A stretch of 64,000 nt of DNA from Pseudomonas proteolytica. GTDB taxonomy: Bacteria > Pseudomonadota > Gammaproteobacteria > Pseudomonadales > Pseudomonadaceae. Each line of letters begins with the position of its first letter. Position 1 is the first letter of the stretch. Shown here piece by piece: positions 1 to 9,901 of this stretch. Under the pieces are notes generated by a model. The model ran no database searches. It was given only the letters and a program-made list of their open reading frames with translations, and was not told the origin of the DNA. The DNA is taken from positions 1-64,000 of the forward strand of contig NZ_VFEV01000004.1 in assembly GCF_007858275.1 (NCBI RefSeq), given 5' to 3'. A program made the position numbers and the translations under genes.

Positions 1-122
1 GCTGGGCTGCGAAGCAGCCCCAATAAGCCGAATGCGTTGTACCAGATACACCGCAGCGGCTGGTTTTGGGGCTGGTTTTGGGGCTGCTTCGCAGCCCAGC
101 GCGGGGCAAGCCCGCTCGCCAC
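1..122. repeat. REPIN-like inverted repeat, cut by the window start
   Basis: A perfect 21-bp inverted repeat lies at 1-21 and 80-100, built on the core GCTGGGCTGCGAAGCAGCC, and is followed by a REP-like tail ending CGCTCGCCACA. The same cores occur at 21219-21351 and around 57900-58030. The matching left tail must lie outside the window. The 1-276 stretch holds no gene. Confidence 0.8.
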
Positions 123-212
123 AGGAGAGTTCGTCAGTTTCTGAAAGTTGTGTAGATACCTATGCCGCGATTACGGCAGATCAGTCAGCACCTGTATTGA
201 CTGATCCACTGC

Positions 213-238
213 TTTCGCGGGCAAGCCCGCTCCTACAC
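213..238. repeat. single REP sequence
   Basis: TTTCGCGGGCAAGCCCGCTC followed by CTACAC is one REP unit with its internal palindrome. It sits just downstream of the speA stop codon and has no inverted partner nearby. Confidence 0.7.
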
Positions 239-276
239 AAGCGGGCTCCCACCGTTTGGATCGCTGCCTGCCGGTC

Positions 277-2190
277 TTAGGAGGACAGGTAGGACGAGCG
301 GGTCAGGCCCAGGCGCAGCGCATCCAGGAACTGGGTGCGCTCGGCCGCCGTGATCTTCGCGCTGGCGCACTTGTCACGGTAGTGGGTCATCAACTCCTCC
401 GGCGACAAGTGCACGTAGCGCAGCATGTCTTCGATGGTGTCGTGGGTCTCGATCCCGGCGCTGTACACCGTGCCATCGTCACGCTGGTAGATGTTCACCG
501 AGTCGGTGTCACCGAACAGGTTGTGCATGTCCCCGAGGATTTCCTGGTAGGCGCCCACCAGGAAGATCCCCAGCAGGTAGTCTTCGCCTTCGTTCAAGCC
601 ATGTACCGGCAGGCTGGTCTCGATGCTCTGCTCGTCGACGTATTGCTTGATCTTGCCGTCGGAGTCGCAAGTCAGGTCCTGCAGCACCGCGCGGCGCAGC
701 GGCTCTTCGTCGAGGCGGTGCAGCGGCAGGATCGGCAGGACCTGGCCGATGGCCCAGGTGTCCGGCAGGCTCTGGAATACCGAGAAGTTGCAGATGTACT
801 TGTCGGCCAGCTTGTCGTTGAGTTCGTCCAGCACCTGGCGGTGCGAGCGCTGGCGGGCCTTGAGGGAGTTGTGCAGGCGACGGCACACGGCGAAGTAGCA
901 CTGTTCGGCCAGGGCTTTTTCCGCGAGGGTCAGCTTGCCGTCGGCGTACTGGGCGGCCACGTCGCTCATGTAGTGAGTGGCGCGCCAGTAGGTTTCGGTG
1001 ACCATTTCAATGTCGGTCGGGCCCAGCAGGTCGACCAGCCATTGCACGGTTTCGGGCAGGCTTTCCTTGTTCTCGATCACCGGCACGTCGTCGTTGTGTT
1101 TCTCGACGTCGGTCACCTGCACCACCAGCATGGCGTGGTGGGCGGTCAGGGAGCGGCCGCTCTCGGAGAAGATGTTGGGGTGCGGCAGGTTCTGCGCATC
1201 GCAGAATTCCTTGAGCATGCCCACCACCACGCCGGCGTAGTCGTCCATGTCGTAGTTGATCGAGCTGGCGTTGCGCGAGTGGGTACCGTCGTAGTCCACG
1301 CCCAGGCCGCCACCGACGTCGATGTGGTCCACCGGCAGGCCGAGGTTGCGCAGCTCGCCGTAGTAACGGATGGCTTCCTTGAAACCGTGCTGGTAGTCCG
1401 CCAGGTTGGCGATCTGCGAGCCCATGTGAAAGTGCAGCAGGCGGATGCCCTGGTCCAGGCCCGCGGCGCGGAAGCGCTCGACCACCGACAGCAACTGCGC
1501 CGCCGACAGGCCGAACTTGGACTTCTCGCCACCGGTGTCTGCCCATTTGCTCGACGCCAGGGACGACAGGCGCACCCGCAGGCCGACCTGTGGCTTGACC
1601 TTGAGGTTGGCGGCTTCTTCGATGACCAGGCCCACTTCGGACTCTTTCTCGATCACGATGAACACGTTGTGGCCCAGCTTCTGGCCCATCAGCGCCAGGC
1701 GGATGAACTCACGGTCCTTGTAACCGTTGCAGACGATGGTGCCGCCCTTCGGTGCCAGGGCCAGCACGGCCAGCAGCTCGGGCTTGGAGCCGGCTTCCAG
1801 GCCGATGGACACGTCCTGGGTGGCGATGATGTTCTCGATCACCGCTTCCTGCTGGTTGACCTTGATCGGGTACAGCGCGGTGTATTTGCTCTGGTATTCC
1901 AGGCGCTCGATGTTCGCGTCGAAGGCACCGGTCAGCTGGCGCACGCGGTCTTGCAGGATATCCGGGAAGCGCACCAGCAATGGCAGGGACAGGCCGCTTT
2001 TGCGCAGCTCGTCCACTTGCTCGTACAAATCGATGGGCGAGCTGTTCGGGCCGTTCGGACGGACTTCAACGCGACCGGCATCATTGATCGCGAAATACCC
2101 GGCCCCCCAATGGCGAATCCCGTAAACACTGCGGCTGTCCGCAACTGTCCATTGGCTGCCATCGTCTTTGCGTGTGCGTCGTACGGACAT
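277..2190 (-). CDS. speA: biosynthetic arginine decarboxylase
   Basis: PLP-dependent fold-III decarboxylase that converts arginine to agmatine and CO2, the first step of the agmatine route to putrescine. The 637-residue length is typical of SpeA. The YPIKVNQ motif near residue 110 carries the PLP lysine, and later segments [13 protein letters not shown] and [11 protein letters not shown] are typical of the family. The start [14 protein letters not shown] has a purine-rich GGGGA stretch just upstream. It begins the core block speA-yciH-NUDIX-DUF2333-gcbA, which matches PAO1 PA4839-PA4843. The gene appears monocistronic. Confidence 0.97.
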   Translation of the reverse strand: MSVRRTRKDDGSQWTVADSRSVYGIRHWGAGYFAINDAGRVEVRPNGPNSSPIDLYEQVDELRKSGLSLPLLVRFPDILQDRVRQLTGAFDANIERLEYQSKYTALYPIKVNQQEAVIENIIATQDVSIGLEAGSKPELLAVLALAPKGGTIVCNGYKDREFIRLALMGQKLGHNVFIVIEKESEVGLVIEEAANLKVKPQVGLRVRLSSLASSKWADTGGEKSKFGLSAAQLLSVVERFRAAGLDQGIRLLHFHMGSQIANLADYQHGFKEAIRYYGELRNLGLPVDHIDVGGGLGVDYDGTHSRNASSINYDMDDYAGVVVGMLKEFCDAQNLPHPNIFSESGRSLTAHHAMLVVQVTDVEKHNDDVPVIENKESLPETVQWLVDLLGPTDIEMVTETYWRATHYMSDVAAQYADGKLTLAEKALAEQCYFAVCRRLHNSLKARQRSHRQVLDELNDKLADKYICNFSVFQSLPDTWAIGQVLPILPLHRLDEEPLRRAVLQDLTCDSDGKIKQYVDEQSIETSLPVHGLNEGEDYLLGIFLVGAYQEILGDMHNLFGDTDSVNIYQRDDGTVYSAGIETHDTIEDMLRYVHLSPEELMTHYRDKCASAKITAAERTQFLDALRLGLTRSSYLSS

Positions 2191-2328
2191 CGAAGTCCCC
2201 TATATAAAGTCGAAGAGCGCCACCCAAGTCAGAGGCTGGCGCAGTCTAAAGAGTGAAAATGACGATTTGCCTGTGAGAGGGGTAGACCCCACTTGCAGGA
2301 CAGAGTTTAGACACCGGTCAGGAACAGG

Positions 2329-2382
2329 CTCTGTGAAACCATGGAGACGACGAGCACGCTCGTCGGTGCGGGTTTCACAGAG
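2329..2382. other. nested perfect hairpin downstream of yciH
   Basis: CTCTGTGAAACC (2329-2340) pairs perfectly with GGTTTCACAGAG (2371-2382). Inside it, GACGAGC (2349-2355) pairs with GCTCGTC (2358-2364). The structure ends 4 bp from the yciH stop. No T-run follows on either strand, so it is not a standard intrinsic terminator. It could be a 3' stability structure or a Rho-associated end. Confidence 0.6.
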
Positions 2383-2386
2383 GCTG

Positions 2387-2758
2387 CTAGCCGCCGGACT
2401 TCTTCGCCTTGTATCCGAGCTTGATCAACTCGGCCAACAGCAACTCGACGTGATCGCCCTGGATTTCGATGATCCCGTCTTTCAGGGCACCACCGGTGCC
2501 ACAGCGCTTCTTCAGCACGGTGGCCAACTCCTTGAGTGGCTCGGCGGCCAGGGGCACGCCGGTGATGGTGGTCACCGTCTTGCCGCCACGGCCCTTGCTC
2601 TCGCGGCGCACGCGGGCAATGCCGTCACCTTCGGGAATCAGGGTCTGTTTGCAGGTACAGGCGTCCACGGGCTGGCGACAGTCCGGGCAATGCCGACCTG
2701 CGTCGGTGGAAAACACCAGGCCACCAAGGGCGGCGAAGGATGCGGCTTTTTTGGCCAC
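2387..2758 (-). CDS. yciH: SUI1/eIF1-family translation initiation factor homologue YciH
   Basis: A small 123-aa protein with a C-terminal SUI1 (eIF1-like) fold, visible as KGRGGKTVTTITGVPL followed by KKRCGTGGALKDGIIEIQGDH. The N-terminal half has a cysteine-rich C-x2-C ... C-x-C segment (CPDC...CTC) that probably binds metal. YciH in E. coli has been linked to translation initiation fidelity and stress. I place the start at GTG 2758 (MAKKAASFAALGG), because an AGAGGA ribosome site lies 6 nt upstream of it; the TTG two codons earlier abuts that site. Confidence 0.9.
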   Translation of the reverse strand: MAKKAASFAALGGLVFSTDAGRHCPDCRQPVDACTCKQTLIPEGDGIARVRRESKGRGGKTVTTITGVPLAAEPLKELATVLKKRCGTGGALKDGIIEIQGDHVELLLAELIKLGYKAKKSGG

Positions 2759-2866
2759 CGGCAATCCTCTTGGGAGGATGAAGACTGGTCAGTGCCCGCA
2801 ATGGGCGGCTGACCGCGAAGCCCCACTCAGGCAGGGGCAGCGCTACCGAACCGCTCAGCCCTCCCC

Positions 2867-2976
2867 GCCCCTGTAGGAGCGAGCTTGCTGGCGAAAATCG
2901 TCAATGATAACGCGGGCATTCAGACAGCACGCGGTGACATTGGGTTTTTCGCGAGCAAGCTCGCTCCTACAGGGGC
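2867..2976. repeat. REPIN in the yciH-NUDIX gap
   Basis: Two REP cores (TGTAGGAGCGAGCTTGCTGGCGAA and its near-complement) face each other, with outer arms GCCCCTGTAGG and CCTACAGGGGC. The surrounding 308-bp gap (2765-3072) holds nothing else recognisable apart from an AT-rich tail near 3045-3070. Confidence 0.85.
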
Positions 2977-3072
2977 CGGGGAGACGCGGTGGCGGTTCGG
3001 CTTGAAAAGTCGCGCAGTGTAACGGCAAAAAGCCTGATTGCTAAGAGCCAAATGGCGCCAATTTATGCAACT

Positions 3073-3609
3073 TTAGCGACGCGCGGCCAGATAGCGTTTT
3101 AATGCGGCCAGGGAGTCGGGGCAATAGGGCTTTCGCTCGATATCCTCAAGCACCGCCTCGACACTCATAAAGCGCGCTTCCAGCACCTCTTCGGGCTGCA
3201 GCTGCAGCGGCCCATCCCAGACCGCCGAGAACGCCGAGCACCAGAGCCGGTTGCCCGTATCCTCGAAAAAAAAGTGGTCGTGGGCGGTCAATTCAACACC
3301 ACTGACGCCCAACTCTTCTTCCAGCTCACGGGCTGCCGACTGCTCATAGGTTTCGCCAGCCGCCACCATCCCGCCTGCCGCCACGTCCCAGTAACCGGGA
3401 TAGATGGCTTTGCTCAGGGTGCGCCGGTGCACGCACAACTCGCCCTTTGAGTTGAATAGCATGATGTAGGTGCCGCGGCCGATCAGACCGCGTTCACGCA
3501 GGTCGGCGCGCACCAGGGCGCCGAGCAGGTTGTCCTGCTCGTCGACCCAGGCGATATGTTCGGCATCCGAGGCCGCGCGGTGCGCGACCTCCTTGGCGCT
3601 ATCGACCAC
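3073..3609 (-). CDS. NUDIX hydrolase (YfcD-like)
   Basis: A 178-aa NUDIX hydrolase. The full NUDIX box G-x5-E-x7-RE-x2-EE-x-G is visible as GGMVAAGETYEQSAARELEEELG, with metal-binding glutamates intact, so it should cleave a nucleoside-diphosphate-linked substrate. The N-terminal HIAWVDEQDNLLGAL and the HRRTLSKAIYPGYWDVAAGG segment resemble the YfcD/IPP-isomerase-like subgroup; substrate unknown. The apparent GTG start at 3609 lies 3 bp after the DUF2333 stop, so the two genes are probably co-transcribed. A start a codon or more further in cannot be excluded. Confidence 0.88.
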   Translation of the reverse strand: MVDSAKEVAHRAASDAEHIAWVDEQDNLLGALVRADLRERGLIGRGTYIMLFNSKGELCVHRRTLSKAIYPGYWDVAAGGMVAAGETYEQSAARELEEELGVSGVELTAHDHFFFEDTGNRLWCSAFSAVWDGPLQLQPEEVLEARFMSVEAVLEDIERKPYCPDSLAALKRYLAARR

Positions 3610-3612
3610 GAC

Positions 3613-4680
3613 TCAACCCTGGTTCAGCAGTTGACGCAAGTCGATCACCGCGGCGTTGGCGCGGGAGATGTAGTTGGCCATCACCAACGAGTGGTTGGCC
3701 AATACGCCATAGCCGCTGCCGTTGAGGATCATCGGGCTCCACAGGGTTTCCTGCGACGCCTCCAGCTCACGAATGATCTGGCGTACGCTGACGGTGGCGT
3801 TTTTCTTGGCCAGTACGTCGGCAAAGTCGACTTCGATGGCGCGCAACAGGTGGGACAGGGCCCACGCCTGGCCACGGGCTTCATAGAACACGTTGTCGAT
3901 CTGCATCCATGGGGTTTCCACCACTTCTTCATCGACCTGCGGCACTTCGCCCGGCGCCAGCGCTTCGGTTTTCAACGCGGTGTTGAGCTTGACCCGGCCC
4001 ACACTGGCCGACAAGCGCTGCGACAACGAACCCAGGCGAGTGGCGACGTCGCCCAGCCAGTTGTTCAGGTTGTCGGCACGCGCATAGAACAGGGCGCCTT
4101 TCTGGTTGGGGTCGGACAGGCGCGCCTGGTAGCGGTTCAGGGAGTTGATGCCTTCCTGGTACTCCGATTCACTGGAAGGCAGCACCCAGCTCTTGTTATC
4201 GAAGTTGAAGCGCGGCTCGGCCTTGGCCAGGTCGGCGTCTTCGGCCGATTGCGATTGCGAGCGGGCGAAATCCTTGCGCAGGGCGCGGGTCAGGTCACGC
4301 ACCTGCACCAGCACGCCATATTCCCAGCTGGGCATATTGTCCATCCACAGCCCAGGCGGGAAGCGGTCGTTGGAGATATAGCCACCCGGCTTGTTCAGCA
4401 GGGTGCCCACCACGGTCTTGACGGTTTCGACGGTGGTAAAGCCGATCACCATTTGCTTGCCGTCTTTTTCGGCGGCAATTTGCGCGTTTTGCTGGACCGG
4501 GAACAGCGCCGGCTCCTGGCTCCAATACCAACCCAGGCCACCGGTGACCAACAGGTAAATTACAACCAGGGTCAGCAGGGCACGACTCATCAGCAAATTG
4601 CGAAAATAGCTGCGGGAGGCCGACTTGGGCGCAGGGCTTGGGCCTGGGGCGCTGCCTGCACGGTTTTTCCAGTCCAGCAT
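3613..4680 (-). CDS. DUF2333 family inner-membrane protein
   Basis: A 355-aa conserved Pseudomonas protein of unknown function, equivalent to PAO1 PA4842 by position. One membrane segment (LLMSRALLTLVVIYLLVTGGLGWYW) lies near residues 30-55, followed by a long, mostly helical domain likely to be periplasmic. I chose ATG 4680 (MLDWKNRAG) because AAAGGA lies 8 nt upstream; a GTG seven codons earlier has no such site. It is followed closely by the NUDIX gene. Confidence 0.85.
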   Translation of the reverse strand: MLDWKNRAGSAPGPSPAPKSASRSYFRNLLMSRALLTLVVIYLLVTGGLGWYWSQEPALFPVQQNAQIAAEKDGKQMVIGFTTVETVKTVVGTLLNKPGGYISNDRFPPGLWMDNMPSWEYGVLVQVRDLTRALRKDFARSQSQSAEDADLAKAEPRFNFDNKSWVLPSSESEYQEGINSLNRYQARLSDPNQKGALFYARADNLNNWLGDVATRLGSLSQRLSASVGRVKLNTALKTEALAPGEVPQVDEEVVETPWMQIDNVFYEARGQAWALSHLLRAIEVDFADVLAKKNATVSVRQIIRELEASQETLWSPMILNGSGYGVLANHSLVMANYISRANAAVIDLRQLLNQG

Positions 4681-4954
4681 GGCGGATATCCTTTCAGTCA
4701 CTTGAGTTCAATAGCTACGACCACAACCCTACCCCATCGTGCCCGTCTGTGCGGGGCTTTTAATCAAGGTGGCGTAAAGCTGGCACTCAACTATAAAGGA
4801 TGGGCGCTGATGCGCCTACGCGACCCAACAGTCAGCAAATGAATCATCTGGACGTTGCAGTTAATTGACGTATGACACTCGCGCGAATGAAAAGAGGTGC
4901 TAGCATAGAGCCACCAGTCGACCTCAGCATGCACCCTTACCTAGTAGTCAGGAT

Positions 4955-6625
4955 ATGACCGAGCCAGAAGACCCCAGCCGTGAGCGTCTCAAGCACCACT
5001 TTGCCCAGCGGGTAATTCATCAGGCGCGTCAAATTCTTGAGATCTGGCAGCGTTTGCAGCGCAGCGAATGGTCGAACGCCGAATTGAACGAGCTCAGCGA
5101 GGCCAATCTGCGCCTGCTGCGTTTTGCCGAGCGCTTTGAGCAACCCGAGCATGGCCAACTGGCCCGGCACATCATCGAGTCGCTTAAAGCCGTGGATGAA
5201 AACCGCGGCCGCCTGAGCAGCAACCTGATCACCGACCTCAACCGCTTGATGCAGCGCCTGTCCCGTACCGGCCTGCGCCAGGGCGATCAGTTGGACCAGA
5301 CCTTCCTGCCGCCGATGCGCAAGCCCATCTACGTGATGCTGGCCGATCACGACCGCGCCGAGCGCCTGGCCAAGCAACTGGAATTCTTTGGCTTGAGCGC
5401 GCAGTCCCTGGACAGCGTGGCGGCCTTCCGTTCGTCCATGGCCGAACGCCTGCCGGCTGCGATTGTGATGGACGTGGACTTCTGCGGCACCGGCCTGGGC
5501 CTGAAGCTGGCCGCCGAAGCCCAGGAAGGCCTGGAGCAGAAACTGCCGCTGCTGTTCTTCAGCCTGCACGAAACCGACACCCCCACCCGCCTGGCCGCCG
5601 TGCGCGCTGGGGGCCAGGAGTTTCTCACCGGCACCCTGGAAGCCTCCAGCCTGCTGGAAAAAATCGAAGTCCTGACCTGCGTCGCCCAGTACGAACCTTA
5701 TAAAGTGCTGATCATTGACGACTCCCGCGCCCAGGCGATGCACACCGAACGCTTGCTCAACAGCGCCGGGATCGTCACCCGCACCTTGATCGAACCGATC
5801 CAGGCCATGGCTGAGCTTGCGGATTTCCAGCCCGACCTGATCATCCTCGACATGTACATGCCAGCCTGCACCGGCACCGAGCTGGCCAAGGTGATTCGCC
5901 ACAACGACCGCTATGTCAGCGTGCCGATCATTTACCTGTCGGCCGAAGACGACCTGGATAAACAGCTGGACGCCATGAGCGAAGGCGGCGACGACTTCCT
6001 CACCAAGCCGATCAAGCCGCGCCACCTGATCACCACCGTGCGCAACCGCGCGGCCCGCGCCCGTCATCTCAAGGCGCGGATGGTGCGCGACAGCCTGACC
6101 GGCCTGTACAACCACACCCATATCCTGCAACTGCTGGAAGACTGCAGCTTCCGCTCGCGCCGCGAGAACAAGCCGCTGAGCTTTGCCATGCTCGACATTG
6201 ACCACTTCAAGCGGGTCAACGACAGCCACGGCCACCCCATGGGCGACCGCGTGATCAAAAGCCTGGCGCTGTTTCTCAAGCAGCGCCTGCGCAAGACCGA
6301 CTATATCGGCCGGTACGGCGGCGAAGAATTTGCCATTGTCATGCCCGACACCGACCTGGACGCCGCCTGCAAGGTGCTCGACGAAATCCGTGGGCGCTTT
6401 GCCGAAATCCATTACCCGGCCCAACCCCAGGATTTATGGTGCACCTTCAGCGCCGGCGTGGTGCAGCTATGCGACGGCTCCGACAGCCTGATGATGGCGG
6501 CCCAGGCCGATGAAGCGCTGTACCGCGCCAAGGACGCCGGGCGTAATCGGGTGCATGCTTCGGGTGAATCAAGGCAAAGTGCCACTTTTTCACCAGATTC
6601 CACTCAGTCCGTCATAACCCTGTAA
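4955..6625 (+). CDS. gcbA: diguanylate cyclase GcbA with two receiver domains
   Basis: A 556-aa c-di-GMP synthase. Order: N-terminal helical region (1-110); first receiver-like domain (about 114-235, with IVMDVDF); second receiver (about 247-370, with LIIDDSR and LIILDMYMP); GGDEF domain (about 385-540). The active site reads GGEEF near residue 455, and an RxxD inhibitory site (RKTD) lies five residues before it, so product feedback is expected. In P. fluorescens and P. aeruginosa (PA4843) GcbA influences attachment, motility and dispersal. The neighbours match the PAO1 order, which supports the name. Confidence 0.93.
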   Translation: MTEPEDPSRERLKHHFAQRVIHQARQILEIWQRLQRSEWSNAELNELSEANLRLLRFAERFEQPEHGQLARHIIESLKAVDENRGRLSSNLITDLNRLMQRLSRTGLRQGDQLDQTFLPPMRKPIYVMLADHDRAERLAKQLEFFGLSAQSLDSVAAFRSSMAERLPAAIVMDVDFCGTGLGLKLAAEAQEGLEQKLPLLFFSLHETDTPTRLAAVRAGGQEFLTGTLEASSLLEKIEVLTCVAQYEPYKVLIIDDSRAQAMHTERLLNSAGIVTRTLIEPIQAMAELADFQPDLIILDMYMPACTGTELAKVIRHNDRYVSVPIIYLSAEDDLDKQLDAMSEGGDDFLTKPIKPRHLITTVRNRAARARHLKARMVRDSLTGLYNHTHILQLLEDCSFRSRRENKPLSFAMLDIDHFKRVNDSHGHPMGDRVIKSLALFLKQRLRKTDYIGRYGGEEFAIVMPDTDLDAACKVLDEIRGRFAEIHYPAQPQDLWCTFSAGVVQLCDGSDSLMMAAQADEALYRAKDAGRNRVHASGESRQSATFSPDSTQSVITL

Positions 6626-6680
6626 CGAAAACGCAATAACTTCAGGCACTTACTCCTTCTGCCGTTGGTTGAAACCACGC

Positions 6681-8642
6681 ATGCGCCTGAAGCTGCTGAC
6701 GAATCTGAACACCCTTCTGCTGGTCGCCGTTTGCCTGGCCCTGGGCGCTACGCTCTGGTGGTCGCAACGGGCCCTCGAACGCCCTTATCTATTGATGGAG
6801 CGTTATCTGGGCCTGTCCCAGGCGTTCCAGAACCAGACCGCGCGCAATATCGACGACTATCTGGCCAGCGGCGACGCCTTGCGCCTGAGCGCGGCCGGCC
6901 AGAGCCTGGAAAACCTGTTGCTGCACCTGGATCAATTGCCGCCTGAGCTGACCGAAAAACTGCGGCCCGGCCTGCTCGACCTCGATGGCTTCAGCAAGAC
7001 CGACCTGCTGGCCGCCGGCAAACTGGCCGGCGACCCACAAGCCTTGCTGCTGCAAGCCGAGCGGGAACTGGGGGCCAACCTGGAGCAACTGAGCCAGTAC
7101 GCCATGGGCGTCAACTCAGCCGATGCAGGGCGTTATCTGCCGCCGCTGCTGGCGGCCTCGCAGCACCTGGCCAAGCTGTCCCTGGCGCGGGACAAACTGG
7201 TGAGCAGCGGGCGCAGTGAATTGGCCGCCGACGTGGAACGTGAACTGACCAATATCCGCAGCCAGGCTGACCTGCTTGAGCAACTGCCACTACTGGGCGT
7301 GACTGCCAGCAGTGCCTCCAACAGCGATGACTTTTCTGCGTTGATGGGCCTGGAAAGCAGCGAAACCACCACCGCCGAAGACACCGGCGTCAATCTCAAA
7401 CGCGAACTCAACAGCCTGCTCACACGCTACCCGGCAGAGCTTGCGCGGACCCGTGAGCAAATCCATAAGCGCGCAGAACTGGCCGCTGCCACGCACCTGA
7501 AAATCGACACCGTGCAGCAAGCCATCGCCGCGCTGGAGCCCGAGGTGCGTGCCCAGCACGGCAAGATCCAGGGCGAGGTGCGGGTGATCCAAGGCGTGAT
7601 GATTGGCCTGATCCTGTTGATCGCCCTGCTCATCGACACCCTGCAACGACGCCTGGCGCGAGTGCTCACCAGCCTGGCGCCGGCCCTGTCGACCTGGGCC
7701 GAGGGCGATTTCAGCCAACCGATCGCCCTGGGTGCGACCAACCGCGAACTGCATGATATTGAAGCCTCGCTCAATCGCCTGCGCGCTTACCTGGTGAACC
7801 TGGTGGGCACTATCCGCGCCAACGCAGAGGAAGTGGCCGGTAGCAGCCGCGCCCTGGCCGAACTGAGCGGCGGCCTGCATGACGGCGCCGAACGCCAGGC
7901 CGGGGACACTGCGCAAATCCGCGATTCGTTGGGCGAACTGGAAGCCACGATCCAGCAGGTCGCCGGCGACGCCAGCCAGGCCGCCGGGGCCAGCCGCAGC
8001 GCCGGCGACGCCGTGGAGCATGGCCAACGGGTGATCGGCTTGAGCCTGACCGGCCTGCACGCACTGGTGGGCGAGGTGCAGGACAATGCGCAAATGATCG
8101 AAAAACTCGCCGAAGAGTCCGCCACCATTGGCAGCGTGCTGACGGTGATCCGCTCGATTGCCGACCAGACCAACCTGCTGGCGCTCAATGCCGCCATCGA
8201 AGCCGCCCGCGCCGGTGAGGCCGGCCGCGGGTTTGCCGTGGTCGCCGACGAAGTGCGTTCCCTGGCCCAGCGCACCGCAGGCGCCACCGCCGAAATCCAG
8301 ACCCTGATCGCCGGCCTGCAGACCGCAGCAAGGCAGTCGGTGGAGGGCATGCGCGCCCAGGTCGAACATGCCGAAGCCACCGCTCAACAAGCCCAGGCCG
8401 CCGACGGCGCGCTGGACGAAATCGTCAACGCGATCCAGACCATTTCCGACACGGCCATCCGCATTGCCGATGTCACGGCGCAGCAGAGCGGCGCCGTCAG
8501 TGAGATCCGTGATAACAGCGAACGCATCCACCAGTTGGGCGAGGACAACCTGCTGCGCATTGGCCAGGGCCGCAGCCAGGGCGAGCATTTTTTGGTGCTC
8601 GGCGGGCAGCTTAATACGGCCGTGCAGGCCTTCCGCGTCTAA
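6681..8642 (+). CDS. ctpL: methyl-accepting chemotaxis protein, CtpL-like
   Basis: A 653-aa chemoreceptor. TM1 is near residues 8-28, then a roughly 275-residue periplasmic ligand domain, TM2 near 305-323 ([15 protein letters not shown]), a HAMP linker and the cytoplasmic signalling domain. The hairpin tip ([19 protein letters not shown]) is near residues 495-515. In P. aeruginosa CtpL (PA4844) works at low phosphate and with chloroaniline-type compounds. The assignment to CtpL rests on position next to gcbA and overall layout. I use ATG 6681; a TTG four codons earlier is possible. Confidence 0.87.
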   Translation: MRLKLLTNLNTLLLVAVCLALGATLWWSQRALERPYLLMERYLGLSQAFQNQTARNIDDYLASGDALRLSAAGQSLENLLLHLDQLPPELTEKLRPGLLDLDGFSKTDLLAAGKLAGDPQALLLQAERELGANLEQLSQYAMGVNSADAGRYLPPLLAASQHLAKLSLARDKLVSSGRSELAADVERELTNIRSQADLLEQLPLLGVTASSASNSDDFSALMGLESSETTTAEDTGVNLKRELNSLLTRYPAELARTREQIHKRAELAAATHLKIDTVQQAIAALEPEVRAQHGKIQGEVRVIQGVMIGLILLIALLIDTLQRRLARVLTSLAPALSTWAEGDFSQPIALGATNRELHDIEASLNRLRAYLVNLVGTIRANAEEVAGSSRALAELSGGLHDGAERQAGDTAQIRDSLGELEATIQQVAGDASQAAGASRSAGDAVEHGQRVIGLSLTGLHALVGEVQDNAQMIEKLAEESATIGSVLTVIRSIADQTNLLALNAAIEAARAGEAGRGFAVVADEVRSLAQRTAGATAEIQTLIAGLQTAARQSVEGMRAQVEHAEATAQQAQAADGALDEIVNAIQTISDTAIRIADVTAQQSGAVSEIRDNSERIHQLGEDNLLRIGQGRSQGEHFLVLGGQLNTAVQAFRV

Positions 8643-8658
8643 CGCCATCTCCCGCCCC

Positions 8659-8771
8659 ATGAAGATCAAATGTGGGAGCTGGCTTGCCTGCGATAGCGGT
8701 GTGCCAGGCGACTAATCGGCTACTGATCCACCGCTATCGCAGGCAAGCCAGCTCCCACAGTCGATCTTCAT
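8659..8771. repeat. REPIN between ctpL and aroQ
   Basis: Cores of the GTGGGAGCTGGCTTGCCTGC type face each other (about 8671-8697 and 8731-8759). Pairing extends outward into ATGAAGATC / GATCTTCAT. It fills much of the 297-bp ctpL-aroQ gap, where PAO1 has dipZ (dsbD). The rest of the gap is AT-richer and should hold the aroQ promoter. Confidence 0.85.
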
Positions 8772-8939
8772 TGCTTTCTAGACCGTATTACCAATGACCG
8801 GATCGTGCGCCTCGGTCACATACTTTGCGCAATCCTCGCTAATCGTGCTGGCTATTGCAGAGAACTGGACAGTCACAAAGGCTTTGCGGCATAGTCGCCG
8901 GGTTCTGACGTACCCACCTCCAATAACAAGGAACAGCCG

Positions 8940-9395
8940 ATGGCGACCTTACTGGTTCTGCACGGACCCAACCTGAACCTGCTCGGCACCCGCGAGCCGG
9001 GTGTATACGGTGCAGTGACCCTCGAACAGATCAACCTCGATCTGGAACGACGGGCCCGTGAAGCCGGCCACCATCTGCTCTACCTGCAAAGCAATGCCGA
9101 GTATGAATTGATTGATCGCATTCACGCCGCGCGCAGCGAAGGCGTGGACTTCATCCTGATCAATCCCGCCGCTTTTACGCACACAAGCGTTGCATTACGT
9201 GACGCGCTGCTGGCGGTGAGCATCCCATTCATCGAAGTGCATTTATCGAACGTGCATAAACGCGAAGCTTTCCGCCATCACTCTTACTTCTCCGACGTAG
9301 CGGTAGGAGTGATCTGCGGCCTTGGCGCCAGCGGTTACCGACTGGCCCTGGAGGCCGCCCTGGAACAAGTTGAAGAACAGGCTAAACGCCCCTGA
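8940..9395 (+). CDS. aroQ: type II 3-dehydroquinate dehydratase
   Basis: A 151-aa cytoplasmic enzyme that dehydrates 3-dehydroquinate to 3-dehydroshikimate in aromatic amino acid synthesis. The N-terminal [20 protein letters not shown] carries the catalytic arginine and tyrosine loop; [16 protein letters not shown] and [18 protein letters not shown] supply substrate contacts and the catalytic histidine. The length is normal. AAGGA lies upstream of ATG. It starts the aroQ-accB-accC unit, 24 bp before accB, an arrangement common in gamma-proteobacteria. Confidence 0.97.
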   Translation: MATLLVLHGPNLNLLGTREPGVYGAVTLEQINLDLERRAREAGHHLLYLQSNAEYELIDRIHAARSEGVDFILINPAAFTHTSVALRDALLAVSIPFIEVHLSNVHKREAFRHHSYFSDVAVGVICGLGASGYRLALEAALEQVEEQAKRP

Positions 9396-9419
9396 CCGCC
9401 CCTTGGGAGTTGATGATTC

Positions 9420-9884
9420 ATGGATATCCGTAAAGTTAAGAAACTGATCGAACTGCTGGAAGAATCCGGTATCGACGAGCTGGAAATCAAGGAAGGCGAA
9501 GAGTCCGTACGGATCAGCCGTCACAGCAAGACCCCGGCCCAACAGTTCTACGCACCACAGATGCAAGCACCGGCTCCTGCCGCTGCTGCTCCGGCCGCCG
9601 CACCTGCTGCTGCCGCAGCTCCCGCCGCACCGGCCGCGCCAGTGCTCAACGGTTTCGTGGTCAAGTCGCCAATGGTCGGTACTTTCTACCGCACCCCGGC
9701 ACCGACCTCGCCAGCCTTCGTTGAAGTGGGCAAGACTGTGAAAGTGGGCGACACCATCTGCATCGTGGAAGCGATGAAAATGATGAACCACATCACGGCC
9801 GAAAAAGCCGGCGTCATCGAATCCATCCTGGTAGAAAACGGTCAGCCGGTTGAGTACGACCAGCCGCTGTTCACCATCGTTTGA
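9420..9884 (+). CDS. accB: acetyl-CoA carboxylase biotin carboxyl carrier protein
   Basis: A 154-aa BCCP that carries biotin between the carboxylase and transferase halves of acetyl-CoA carboxylase. It has an N-terminal helical domain, an Ala/Pro linker (about residues 45-75) and a C-terminal biotinyl domain with VEAMKMMNH, where K120 is the biotinylated lysine. GGGAG precedes the start. The accC start lies 17 bp after its stop; the pair are normally co-translated and balanced. Confidence 0.98.
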   Translation: MDIRKVKKLIELLEESGIDELEIKEGEESVRISRHSKTPAQQFYAPQMQAPAPAAAAPAAAPAAAAAPAAPAAPVLNGFVVKSPMVGTFYRTPAPTSPAFVEVGKTVKVGDTICIVEAMKMMNHITAEKAGVIESILVENGQPVEYDQPLFTIV

Positions 9885-9901
9885 ACCGCGGAGCGCCTTC
9901 G

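Noticed and set aside
256-2256. Long open frame on the plus strand opposite speA (666 codons)
   Set aside because: It is the complement of speA. The protein is a low-complexity Val/His/Gln/Gly product typical of GC-rich antisense frames. The same applies to long frames opposite accC, ctpL, purH, purD, retS, urtA, oprC and the Hsp70 gene.
4860-4915. Sigma-70 promoter for gcbA using TTGACG near 4865 and TAGCAT near 4901
   Set aside because: The spacing is about 30 bp, far outside the normal 16-18. A sigma-S type -10 alone is possible but not demonstrable by eye.
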